This document shows, piece by piece, positions 23,287 to 33,623 of a stretch of 64,000 nt of DNA. Under the pieces are notes generated by a model. That model was not told where the DNA came from and did not search any database. It worked only from the letters and a program-made list of their open reading frames with translations. The DNA is taken from the NCBI GenBank assembly GCA_035772735.1, contig JASDFA010000002.1, forward strand, positions 5,270,001 through 5,334,000, read 5' to 3'. Made by a program: the position numbers and the translations under genes. How positions within the stretch are numbered: the first letter of the stretch is position 1; each line of letters opens with the position of its first letter. The stretch comes from Datura wrightii. Taxonomy: Eukaryota > Streptophyta > Magnoliopsida > Solanales > Solanaceae.

Positions 23287-24555
23287 AATTTCTACTAAAT
23301 TTAGCCTAATTATGTAAGATCTATGATGAATCGATTTATGATCTACTCTTCAATTGTTGATATTTACAAAATCAGCATGATTTATGAATTGAAATATGGA
23401 TTTATTCAATTACCCATCATGATTTGATGATTTGCAAGTTATATGCTGATCTACAAGTATGCATGAACCCTATGATTTATGAAGTATGTTTTGGCCGACT
23501 CACTGGCCTTATGTCATGGCTAGTTCGTGTATGTACAAGTGTGTTTATGATTATCATGTTTTAACTAGCCCATTAATTCATGCATATTATACTATGAGCA
23601 CTATATGTGTTTTGGGAGTAGTATCGAACACCGAGTAGCTTCGGGGCCTAGGTTCTGCACCAGATCTCATAAACTTCGTGCCACCATAGGTATGTTGGGA
23701 CCTCCCTTGTGACTGTCCCCGACCCAAACAACCCTTTTCATGGTGATATCATGCGCTTCATGGTTCTACCCTTGGAAATGTATGAACGTCCTCCCAACTA
23801 GGTTTACAAGTCGGGCTCCATGTGTGGTCATATAGGGTATGTTGATTAAGAGAACCTATCATTGTTCCTCATGATTTATGCATGTTTATGATTATGTATT
23901 TTGGCTCAAGTCATGTTAAATAAAGTGTTTCTCTTATGATCACGAGTACGATTGTATTACGAATGTTTTAAAAACCTTGAGCCTTATGTTATGTTAGATA
24001 TTTATGATATGAGCATGATGTCCTACTCTTACGATCATTTATGAGTTTTACATATTTTTAAATGACCATTTTATTTACCTTGCATACTCGGTACATTCCA
24101 CGTACTGAACGCATACTTTCTATGATGTATCATTTGATGATACAAGACTCGGCTCTCAGGCTCATCCTCATTCTTATACCATCTCAGAGTTACTATCAGC
24201 TTTATTGGTGAGTCCTCATGTTCTGAGGGTCGTACGACTAGATGTTTATGTTATTCTTTTGTTTCAGTTCGGCCGAGTTAGTTGGGGATGTTGTCCCATC
24301 ATCTTTCATGATTGAGGCTTTTAGACCATACGTAGTACTCATTTTATGTGTATGTCTAGTATTTCCAAATGTTATGACATGCTATATTACGTTTATGTTT
24401 CCATTATGTCCTATGCTCAGTCTTTCGCTTAAAGTGAATGAAGTTAGATGTATGCTTATGCCATAGGTTGACCTGGGGCCTCTCGAGGTTCCTTGTCCCG
24501 TGTTACGATCCAGGTCTAACCACCTCCTTTGTTGTATATTGAGGTCATTCTGCAT
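23287..24555 (+). repeat. T3: alpha-type Tekay LTR, right part
   Basis: Resumes the LTR interrupted by T4. It shares with T1 the GCATACTCGGTACATTCC segment (24083; T1 2672) and GGTGAGTCCTCATG...CTGAGG (24207), and ends near GATCCAGGTCTAACC (24508). The exact end is blurred with T5. The left flank is the A1 LTR and the right flank is T5 coding DNA, so T3 is not a simple solo LTR in one target. Confidence 0.72.
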
Positions 24556-24930
24556 GAACACATATTATAGACTCTTGTGATCCGTAAATACATCCATGTG
24601 GACCCCATACAAATAATGTCGCCATATCTTCAATGCAAACACCACCGCTGCCAACTCTAGATCATGGGTCGGGTAATTCTTCTCATAGACCTTTAACTGT
24701 ATAGAGGAATATGCTATTACCTTTCCCCGCTGCATTAGTACACACCCAAGCCTGATTCTCGAAGCATAAGACTACACAATAAAACCATCCGTACCCTCAG
24801 GTAGTGTCAACACCGGCGCGGTAGTGAGTCGGGTCTTCAATTCCTGGAAGCTCATCTAACAAGCCTCCGACCATCAAAACTTCACCTTTTTCTGAGTCAA
24901 CCTGGTCAATGGTGCTGCAATTGATGAAAA
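24556..24930 (-). pseudogene. RNase H N-terminal part of T5
   Basis: Minus strand, broken frames. Recognisable text includes the KVYEKNYPTHDLELAAVVFAL-type segment around 24640-24700 and the DHKSL region near 24570. Stops are present. Truncated at 24556. Confidence 0.7.
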
Positions 24931-25690
24931 ACCATCAACAAATCTCCGGCAGTATCCTGCTAGGCCAAAGAAACTCCAAATATCCTAAGGATTCACCGGT
25001 CTAGGCCAATTCTTTACCGCTTCAATTTTCTAAGAATCTACTTTTATGGCCCCATTCGATACCACATGGCCCAAAAATGCAACCGATTCCAACCAAAACT
25101 CAAACTTGCTGAACTTGGCATACAAGTAACGATCCCTAATGGTCTGAAGCACTACTCTCAAGTGAGCGGTATGCTCTTCCTTGCTCCGAGAGTATATAAG
25201 GATGTCGTTGATGGACACAGTCACGAACATATCCAAATATGGCTTGAACACCTTGTTCATCATGTCCATAAAAGTTGCAGGGGCATTTGTTAGTCCAAAA
25301 GACATAAGTACAAACTCATAACGGCCATACCGCGTCCTGAAGGCTGTCTTCGGGATATCACTCTCCCGAACTTTGAGTTGATGATACCTGGACCTAAGAT
25401 CTATCTTGGAGAAACACTTGGCACCCTGAAGCTAGTCAAACAAATTATCGATCCTGGGCAAAGGATACCTGTTCTTAACGGTGACCTTTTTCAATTTCCG
25501 ATAGTCAATACAGATCCGAAGCGATCCATCCTTCTTTCAGAAAAATAATACTGGTGCACCCTATAGAGACTTTCTCGGTTTAACGAAGCCCTTATCTAGC
25601 AGGTCATTCAACTGATCCTTCAATTCCTTTAGCTTGGCTGGAGTCATCTTGTATGGAGGAATAGAGATAGGCTATGTATCGGTAAGAGGT
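24931..25690 (-). pseudogene. Reverse transcriptase of T5
   Basis: 25030-25305 is open: MSFGLTNAPATFMDMMNKVF, MFVTVSINDILIYSRS and FEFWLESVAFLGHVV. The catalytic FIDD box is altered to SIND, losing the first Asp. Fingers sequence follows to ~25690 with stops. Inactive. Confidence 0.83.
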
Positions 25691-26075
25691 CAATTCCAAA
25701 ATCAATTTCCCTCTCAGGAGGAACACCTGGAAATCATCGGGAAAAACCTTTGGATACTCACACACCACCTAAACTGACTGAATAGTCAGGGTCTCGGACT
25801 TAACATCCTTTATCCTAACTAGGTGATACATGCAACCCTTAGAAATCATCTTCCTGGCCTTAAGATATGAAATAAATCGACCATCTAGTACCATTGAACT
25901 ACCCTTCCACTCCAAGACTGGTTCCCTCGGAATGCGGAATTCCACCGCACAGGTTCTACAATTAACCGAATCATAACCTGCAAAGAACCAATCCATGTCC
26001 AGAATGACGTCAAAGTCAGTCATAGCTAACTCTACTAAGTCTGCAAAGTTGACCTTATGCAATACTGTCATGGGA
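25691..26075 (-). pseudogene. Protease-RT linker of T5
   Basis: 25769-26080 encodes VELAMTDFDVILDMDWFFAG, ILDMDWF being the conserved end of the protease domain. GRFISYLKARKMISKGCMYH follows. The first few codons at the right come from the neighbouring LTR after the junction at about 26071-26076. Confidence 0.8.
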
Positions 26076-26492
26076 AACAAAATCCGTAGGAATGCTCTCT
26101 GCTGCTAAATACCTCGGTACCTGAGGTTAATTTGAGTTTAGACTATGTTTGGCAGCGTAATCGGACGAAAATATATTTACCCTCTTCGTTCTCCTCTGTT
26201 CCTCTGTGTTTTCTGGAAATTTCATATGTTTTAAATGGAAATAAATCAAAGTGGGGCTTTATATACTTGAGCCTGGACAGGGCCAACGTGTCACGAAGCC
26301 AACAAGGAGGCTCCACCTCCGTGACACGTTGCCATCGCGGAGGGGCTTTGCCTCGGCTCCTTCCACGATGGTTCGACAGGCTATCCGTCCGATCCTTTTC
26401 CGGGCCTTCCTCTTGCACGTATGGCTTTCAAATATGCTTAATCACCCTGCGAATAGGCCATCTAGTTGTCAGAAATCTTACAGGGTATGGCA
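26076..26492 (-). repeat. Truncated 3' LTR of T6 (417 bp)
   Basis: Matches the last ~420 bases of the T6 5' LTR (32480-32901), including two perfect CGTG-N-CACG palindromes (26287-26295, 26320-26328), and ends GGTATGGCA instead of GGTATAACA. The remaining ~1.5 kb is gone; the break joins T5 protease DNA at a short shared GGGAAA. Confidence 0.85.
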
Positions 26493-26510
26493 TTCTCCCC
26501 CCTTTAAGAA

Positions 26511-26526
26511 CATTCGTCCTCGAATG
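26511..26526 (-). promoter_or_regulatory. Pre-PPT hairpin of T6
   Basis: CATTCG-TCCT-CGAATG on the plus strand (CATTCG-AGGA-CGAATG on the coding strand) is a perfect 6-bp stem with a 4-base loop. It lies 18 bases from the LTR edge at 26492, with the polypurine tract (TTCTCCCCCC complement) between. Confidence 0.75.
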
Positions 26527-26759
26527 GACACTGCTATCTAGAGGACTTCTCAACTTACTTGTTTAGAAAAATTTTGGCAGAGTCTCCCCTGTAATATTGA
26601 CTATACCAATAACCTAAAACGTAGAAAAGTCCAATACAGATACTGCACACAATACTTTAGGATTCACTGGATAGCTAAGCATCAATCTTTCTCATTTATT
26701 CATACACAACTATAAGGTATTGCATAAGTAATGATACGGACATACCTGTCACCTGACTA

Positions 26760-28283
26760 GGCCTGAAATAAGTGAGGATATCTAGCTTTCATATCTTCCT
26801 CCGCCTCCCAAGTCATCTCCTCTCGGTTCCTGTTACGCCATAATGACTTGACAGACGCAATATCTTTAGTTCTCAATCTACGAATCTATCTGTCTAAGAT
26901 GGCTACTGGAACTTCTTCATAAGCCAGCTTTTCTGTAACCTGGATATCCTAGACTGGGACCGCTCTGGATGGGTCTCCTATGCATTTCCTCAGAATAGAT
27001 ACATGGAAGACCGGATGAACGGATTCTAATTCTGGAGGCAAGTTCAACTCATATGCTACTCGGCCTATCCTTCGACGAATCTGATAAGGCCCAACAAACC
27101 TCGAGCTGAGCTTACCTTTCTTGCCGAATCTCATCACCCCTTTCATCGGAGACACTTTCAAAAATACCCAGTCATTCTCATCAAACTCCAAATCTCTGCG
27201 CCGCACATCTGCATATGATTTCTGGCGGCTCTGTGCAGTCAGTAAACATTCTCGGATAAGCTTTACCTTCTCCTCTGACTGCTGAACAATGTCTGGCCCA
27301 ACTAATGTTGATTCTCCTATTTCAAACCAGCCAACCGACGATCTGCATTTTCGCCCGTATAAAGCCTCAAAAGGCGCCATTTGGATGGCTAAATGATAGT
27401 TGTTATTGTAGGCAAATTCAATTAACGGCAAATGCTCATCCCAGCTACCACCGAAATCTAGCACACACGCTTGCAACATATCTTCGAGCGTCTGAATTGT
27501 GCGTTCAGCCTGTCCATCTGTCTGAGGATGTAATGCTGTGCTCAAATTAATCTGCGTTCCCAGACCTCTCTGAAATGACCGCCAAAATCTAGTTGTAAAC
27601 TGTGCTCCTCTGTCTGAAATAATGGATACTGGCACTTCGTACAATCTGACTATCTCTCGGATATATAACTCAGCATAATCTTTGGCTGAGAAAGTAGCTC
27701 CTACTGGCAGGAAATGAGCTGATTTTGTCAATCTATCAATTATCACCCATATAGAGTCATATCTGTGTCTGGTACGAGGTAATCCTGCTACAAAATCCAT
27801 ATTCACTACTTCCCATTTCCAGAGAGGCACAGCTATGTCCTGAGTCAAACCGCCTGGTTTCTGATGTTCTGCTTTCACCTGTTGGCAGTTAGGACACTGA
27901 GCTACAAATTCAGCAATTTCTCTTTTCATACCTGGCCACCAGTAGTTTTCTTTGATATCGTGGTACATTTTTGTCGCACCGGGGTGAAGAGAATAACGGG
28001 CGTAATGTACCTCGTTCATAATCTGTTGGCGGAGCCCCGAAACATCTGGAACACATAGGCGACCTTTACATAACAACACTTCCTCCTCAGTTACCTGAAA
28101 ATCTGGCGCTTTACCATACTGGATTCTGTCTTTGAGCTGGACCAGGTCAGGATCCTCATATTGCCGTCCTTTCACTTCCACAACTAATGAGGACACGGTG
28201 GTGTTCTGAATTACCGTTCTATCATCCTCTGTTTCTGCTACACGAACGGCTAGTCTAGCTAACTGATGTATTTCCCTGACCAA
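26760..28283 (-). pseudogene. Integrase and chromodomain of T6
   Basis: 26949-28283 is open for 444 codons. Zinc finger: HYARYSLHPGATKMYH with CPNCQQVKAEH. Catalytic core: VNMDFVAGLPR (Asp), VSIISDRGAQF (Asp) and HPQTDGQAERTIQTLEDML (Glu). Then the SPMKGVMRFGKKGKL and FVGPYQIRRRIGR module. The frame stops at TAG 26949-26951 (Gln codon in T7) just before the chromodomain, which is still readable to ~26760 (NREEMTWEAEEDMKARYPH). The catalytic triad is intact, but no full polyprotein is possible upstream. Confidence 0.9.
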
Positions 28284-28784
28284 TTCCTGCTGCTCGGGCT
28301 ATAAATATGCCAAACTCCCCATGGACTTACGACTGAGAGCATCTGCTACAACATTGGCTTTCCCCGGATGGTACAGAATATTCACGTCATGATCCTTTAA
28401 CAACTCCAACCAGCGACGTTGCCGCAGATTCAACTCCCTCTGAGTGAAGATATACTGTAGGCTCTTGTGATCTGTGAAAATATCAACATGGACGCCATAC
28501 AGGTAATGTCTCCACATTTTCAAGGCGTGGATCACTGCGGCTAACTCCAGGTCATGGGTAGGGTAATTCTTTTCGTGTTTCTTCAGCTGCCTGGAAGCAT
28601 ATGCAATCACTTTACCATGCTGCATCAACACACAACCCAACCCAACGCCTGATGCATCGCAATACACCGCATAACCCTCTGTACCTTTTGGTAATGCTAA
28701 CACTGGGGCGGAGGTCAATCTATTTTTCACTTCCTGGAAGCTCTGCTCGCATGCCTCTGTCCACTGAAACTTCATTGCCTTCTA
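28284..28784 (-). pseudogene. RNase H of T6
   Basis: 28299-28775 encodes KFQWTEACEQSFQEVK, YAVYCDASGVGLGCVLMQ, THDLELAAVIHALKMWR, DIFTDHKSLQYIFTQREL and KANVVADALSRKSMG: all four acidic catalytic positions are present. TAG codons bound it on both sides (28299-28301 and 28782-28784), each at a Gln codon in a sister copy. Confidence 0.88.
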
Positions 28785-29660
28785 TGTCAGTTTAGTCAGA
28801 GGTGCCGCTATAGTAGAAAATCCCTCGACAAACCTCCTGTAATAACCTGCTAATCCCAGAAAACTACGGACCTCAGTCGGAGTGGTAGGCCTAGGCCATG
28901 ATTTGACTGCTTCTATTTTCTGCTTTTCAAATTGTATACCAGCATCCGACATAATATGTCCTAAAAAGGCTACTGAATTAAGCTAGAATTCACACTTAGA
29001 AAATTTAGCATATAACTAGCAGTCCCTGAGGATCTGGAGCACTGTCCGCAAATGAGTCCGATGATCTGCTTTAGAGTGAGAATACACCAGAATGTCATCA
29101 ATAAATACTATTACGAACAAGTCCAGGAAGGGTTTGAAAATACTATTCATCAGGTCCATGAATATTGTCGGGGCATTCGTTAACCCAAAGGACATGACTA
29201 GAAATTCAAAATGTCCATATCGGGTCCTGAACGCTGTCTTAGGAATATCTCTTTCACGTACTCGAACCTGGTGATATCCGGACCGTAAGTCAATCTTAGA
29301 AAAGTATCTGGCTCCCTGTAACTGATCAAATAAGTGATCAATTCTGGGAAGCGGGCACTTGTTCTTCACTGTGACTTTGTTTAATTGTCGATAATCTATG
29401 CACATACGGAGTGAGCCATCTTTCTTTCTCACAAACAGGACTGGCGCACCCCATGGCGAAGTACTCGGCCTGATGAAACCTTTATCTAGCAAATCTTTCA
29501 ACTGCTCCTTCAACTCTCTGAGTTTTGCAGGAGCCATACGATAAGGAGGAATTGATATCGGCTGAGTGCCTGGTAACAAGTCAATAGCAAAATCTATTTC
29601 CCTTTCTGGGGGAATACCAGGTAACTCATCGGGAAACACATCAGGGAACTCGTTCACCAC
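28785..29660 (-). pseudogene. Reverse transcriptase of T6
   Basis: 29016-29660 is open for 214 codons: FPDVFPDELPGIPPEREIDF, GAPVLFVRKKDGSLRMCIDY, YFSKIDLRSGYHQVRVRER and FVIVFIDDILVYSHSK with both catalytic Asp (about 29092-29106). A TAG at 29016-29018 interrupts RDRQLYAKF. The thumb/connection segment continues to 28785 with further stops. Confidence 0.88.
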
Positions 29661-30284
29661 CGGAACGGATTGGAGTGTCGGAGATTCTGCTCGTACATCC
29701 TGAACCCTGACTAGGTGGTAAATACATCCCTTAGATATTAATTTCCTCGCCTAAAGGTAGGAAATAAACCTACCTTTTGGCATAGCGGTGCTGCCCTTCC
29801 ACTCCCGCACTGCTTCTCCTGGAAAGTGGAATCGGACCGTCTTGGTCCAACATTCAACATTGGCAAAGCACGGCACTAGCCAATCCATACCCATTATGGC
29901 ATCGAAGTCTATCATTTCTAACTCGACCAAATCTACTCTGGTCTGACGGTCAACAACCTCTACTGTACACCCTCGGTAAATTCTGCTAGCTACAATAGAG
30001 TCACCGACGGGGGTAGATACTGAAAAGGGCTGCTGCAATAATTCTGGTGCAATACTGAACATTCGTGCCACAAATGGAGTAATGTAGGACAAGGTAGATC
30101 CTGGATCAATCAATACATAAGCAGGGTGTGAGCAGATAGTTAGCATACCTGTCACAACATCAGGTGACGCTTCTGAATCTTGCCTCCCTGGTAATACATA
30201 TGTGTGGCTTGGACCCGTACCTACACTGGAGGCCCCAGATCTGCCCCAACCCCTGCCTGCTGAAACTGAGGGCCTGCGCCCTAC
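29661..30284 (-). pseudogene. Aspartic protease of T6
   Basis: 29751-30155 encodes LTICSHPAYVLIDPGSTLSY (DPGS active site), PFSVSTPVGDSIVASRIYRG, DFDAIMGMDWLVPCFANVEC and KGRFISYL. It processes Gag-Pol in the family. A stop just before 29751 ends the frame in the linker. Confidence 0.85.
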
Positions 30285-30922
30285 CTAGGATGTTGTAGCT
30301 CGTGAACCTGCGGATGCCCTGTCCTGTCTATCCCGATCCTCCTGACCTCTGGTTGGGCAATCTCTCATCAGATGGCCCTCTTGGCCACAAATATAACATT
30401 CGGTGGAGCCATACCTATATGCTCCAAGATGGCGTCGGCTGCATATATGGCAAAGTGGTAGGGTATACCTACTCTGCTTCGCCCTCCCCTGTAATGGTGA
30501 ATTTGCAATCTGTGAACCTCTGCCGGTTTCTGACTGCCTCCTGCGGCTAAATCTACCCCTTTGCGGCTGTGGTGGAGGCGGGGGCCTGGGCGGCCTGTCT
30601 AACAATCATGGCCTAGGTCCTCCCCGAGCCTCCCTCTATAGCTCAACTTGTCTGTCCCTGCGGTGCTTTTCCTGATTGGTCCTCCTGATCTCCCGATGCC
30701 GCTACCTAATGCCCTCAATATTCTAGGCAAATGCCTGAACTCAGGCAATATCCATGTCCTCTCGCAGTGTGGCCGTAATACAAGTCTCAACATATTCTAA
30801 ATTCAACCCCATGATAAAGCGGTGTACTATGGATTCCATGGTATCAACAAAGGCCGGTGCGTACCGGGCCAAAGAATCAAACCGCAAGGCGTATTCCCGA
30901 ACACTCATGGCCCCCTGCTCTA
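30285..30922 (-). pseudogene. gag of T6, C-terminal part fused to LTR
   Basis: 30285-30605 encodes the zinc knuckle CYICGQEGHLMRDC (all four ligands) with a Gly/Arg-rich tail. 30741-30956 encodes GAMSVREYALRFDSLARYAP and ETCITATLREDMDIA. At 30922 the gag reading frame runs straight into LTR sequence, creating a chimeric N-terminus (MGRYITCLQVLI) in frame with gag. Confidence 0.85.
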
Positions 30923-32901
30923 TGAGTACCTGCAGGCAAGTAATGTATCGCCCCACTGGGCGTCAGTACCACTGGTACTGAGTATGTAAACCAACAACTT
31001 AAGAATATCTGAAAGTAACAATACAACTGATGGAATTGAAATAGAAAGGAATAGACTAAACTGATTGAAAACGTAAAGCTAAGCCTACTCTTAACCATGC
31101 TGGGAGGAGTAGGAGTCATACCTGGAGATGTATCACTTTACTATCGATCTACTCGTATCTAGTATAACATGGCATAACACAACATAACATAACATAGCAC
31201 ACAGAAACCTTACCCGGCCCCCATAAGCCGGGAGGTACAATCAACACGCAATCTATACCCCTACCCCGGTCGTCCCATCTCCTATAATAACTATAAGCAT
31301 CCTGCCGATCCCCTGGGTATGCACTTGGGCTCGCTGAGCCCCTGACTATAACTGTACCTGAGTTCGGAGGACTCCTGAATCAACACCCCAGGCGTACCCG
31401 CTCGAAGGGGGTGTATAAGGGCCGACCAAGGCACAATATGGGAAAACCGGCATCCCATCTTCATCCCCTGTGGGACGACATGCCACTCCGTAGAGCGACG
31501 TATCCTCGCCAACTGGCGGATGAGTCGATACAGCTATTAACCTTGGGAGGGGTCATGAATGCTAGGTAATCCAACCCTAAGATAATACAGAGGTCTCAAA
31601 TAGTAATATTATCTACATATACCACATGCTGAAGCTAGTAATGATAACGTATCTTACATGCTATATGTTGAACTAGCTATAGTGGTATGAATGTATCTAA
31701 TACATGCTAAGACTGATAATAGTATATATATATATAAATATAATCTTCGGCCATACTGTACTGAGTCTGATGTTGAACAAGATATAGTTTTTCTGCTAGA
31801 AACCATGCTGTATAACTGAGCTTCTATAGTAACATGATTTACTATTTCTAACATGCTTTCTAAACTTCATTTTAACCTATCATTCTACTTATGAGATACC
31901 TTACAGGTATTTACATTGCTTTACTAGGTTTCAACTGCGTACGATAGTACCCTAACATTCTTTACTAAATCACATACTGGGCATGTTGTACAGTTCCTAA
32001 CACTCGTATTAGAACTTATATCATGCTAGAAAGTTTCACGCTATACATAACATGATGCTTCCAATATCGTACCAACATTCGTAATAAACATAACACACGA
32101 CTTCTGAACATTCTACTGACCTTTAAACTACTTTACCTTACCGAGACTACTAACTTCCCGAGGAAACTAGCTTTACATACCTTCACTTCTGATTTCCCGA
32201 CTAACCGGCGTAGCTTGGTCAGTATTTCAGCTATTCCTCCCAACTGCATTCATATATATATATATATCAATCAATACTAAATACAACTTTATTCTAAAGG
32301 ACGACATCACTTTCGATATAATTATAGCCTAAACTTAGGCTTATCGAAAGACGGTCAAAAACTCGCTATTTTCCAGAAGTCCAGAAGGGAGAAGTATTCA
32401 CTTCACAACTAGGAACACATAGACACTAGTTTGGAGCAATTCTACTTACCTTAGTTCGGTAGCTCGACAATTCGTTATTTCGCAAAACAAAATCTGTAGG
32501 AATGCTCTCTGCTGCTAAATACCTTGGTACCTGAGGTTAATTTGAGTTTAGACTACGTTTGGCAGCGTAATCGGACGAAAATATATTTACCCTCTTCGTT
32601 CTCCTCTATTCCTCTACGTTTTCTAGAAATTTCATATGTTTTAAATGGAAATAAACCAAAGTGGGGCTTTATATACTTGAGCCTGGACAGGGCCAACGTG
32701 TCACGAGCCAACGCGGAGGCTCCACCTCCGTGACACGTTGCCATCGCGGAGGGGCTCTACCTCGGCTCCTTCCGCGATGGTTTGACAGGCTATCCGTCCG
32801 ATCGTTTTCCAGGCCTTCCTCTAGCACGTATAACTTTCAAATATGCTTAATCACCGTGCGAATAGACCATCTAGGTGTCGGAAATCTTACGGGGTATAAC
32901 A
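30923..32901 (-). repeat. 5' LTR of T6, lacking its inner end
   Basis: From GAGTACCTGCAGGCAAG (matches the T7 LTR at 40695) to CTTACGGGGTATAACA at 32886-32901. About 600 bases of the inner LTR end and the primer site are deleted. It contains CGTG-N-CACG palindromes (32697-32705, 32729-32737), a TATA box, and (TA)n runs at about 31724-31735 and 32250-32266. Confidence 0.85.
32667..32675 (-). promoter_or_regulatory. TATA box in T6 5' LTR
   Basis: The coding strand reads TATATAAAG, ~22 bases past a CGTG-N-CACG palindrome, at the position equivalent to the T4 TATA. Confidence 0.5.
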
Positions 32902-33137
32902 CATTACTATAGTTCAGACTCACTTTATCATTTTGTCTTAGATTAGTATAAATTAGGAAACAAACTCTCAAAATCTTCATTAAATTGTTGTCTGCATTTT
33001 TAGAGTTAGAGTTCATTTACACTTAATTCGATTATTACCTTGGTTATGTCCCTGTGGGATCAATACTTGGCTTACTTTAGCCATTTTACTACTTATTCGA
33101 CCACGAGCACTTGCGTGTAGTTAACAAACACCCAAAC
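32902..33137 (+). repeat. End of an Athila LTR (A2)
   Basis: Shares with the ends of the A3 and A4 LTRs the run TTGTTGTCTGCAT, then GTCCCTGTGGGATCAATACTTGGC, CCATTTTACTACTTATTCG and CACTTGCGTGTAG (compare 55390-55470). Only the last ~235 bases are present; the rest was removed or displaced by T6. Confidence 0.75.
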
Positions 33138-33623
33138 AATGGGAGACGATACAATGACACCTGATGAAGAAGTTGAATACTTCGATTGATCAGGGAGTTT
33201 CACCACCCAACCTTTATGATATGTGGAATTATGTGAACACTGGGGACAATGTTCGGGTTAAGTGTGGGGTGGGAGTAGTTAGGTGCCAGCTGCTTTGTTT
33301 ATGTTTTGTTTTTTTTTGTTGTTGTTGTGCCTGTGCAAAATGTGACCTTGTGACTCTGTGTTGTGTGTTCTGTAATAAATTTGGTGTTGAAACGAATGTT
33401 GAGCTGTTGTATGTTGTGTTGAGCTACTGTTGGTTGTGTTGTGTAAATATTGTTCAAATTAAAATTTTTATCTTTCTCTATCAAATTATTTCAAAATTTT
33501 TTATGTTGGGTTTCTCGGCCTTTGTTTTCGGTGCTTTTACCGAGAATAGTTCCATTGAACCGAAGTCATAGATAGATACCATTCCCTAAGATGGATGGAT
33601 GACGACCGTCGTAAGGGAAATGT
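33138..33623. other. Orphan segment between A2 LTR end and T7
   Basis: About 130 bases after the LTR end there is TTCGGGTTAAGTGTGGGG (33250-33267), which resembles the Athila pre-LTR TTCTAAGTGTGGGG at 42918. GT-rich sequence with no credible gene follows. It may be a collapsed element (LTR end, tiny interior, polypurine tract, start of a different LTR). The 135-codon ORF here is low-complexity and unlikely to be a gene. Confidence 0.35.

Larger units (their letters stand above)
24556..26075 (-). mobile_element. T5: internal Tekay fragment (protease to RNase H)
   Basis: A minus-strand coding remnant with no LTR of its own, bounded left by T3 and right by the truncated T6 LTR. Its coding DNA is closer to T8 than to T4/T6/T7 (for example at 24555-24640 versus 49587-49670). 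It runs from the start of RNase H to the protease linker. Confidence 0.75.
26076..32901 (-). mobile_element. T6: Tekay-like element with two deletions
   Basis: Right to left: 5' LTR (partial), gag C-terminal half, protease, RT, RNase H, integrase, chromodomain, short 3' UTR, 3' LTR remnant. A deletion at 30922 removed the 5' half of gag, the primer site and the end of the 5' LTR. A second event truncated the 3' LTR. The integrase frame is the longest intact coding stretch of all Tekay copies here. Confidence 0.9.

Noticed and set aside
24207..24240. Inverted GAGTCCTCAT...TCTGAGG stretch as a terminator-like hairpin.
   Set aside because: It is an imperfect foldback in the LTR. Eukaryotic context gives no reason to call a terminator; it may relate to R/U5 but this cannot be shown.
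31724..32270. (TA)n runs as microsatellite features of their own.
   Set aside because: Short (about 6-8 repeats) and within the T6 LTR; noted there instead.
33164..33571. 135-codon Cys/Val-rich ORF.
   Set aside because: Biased GT-rich DNA (GTTGTGTTG runs) generates it. No domain and no start context.
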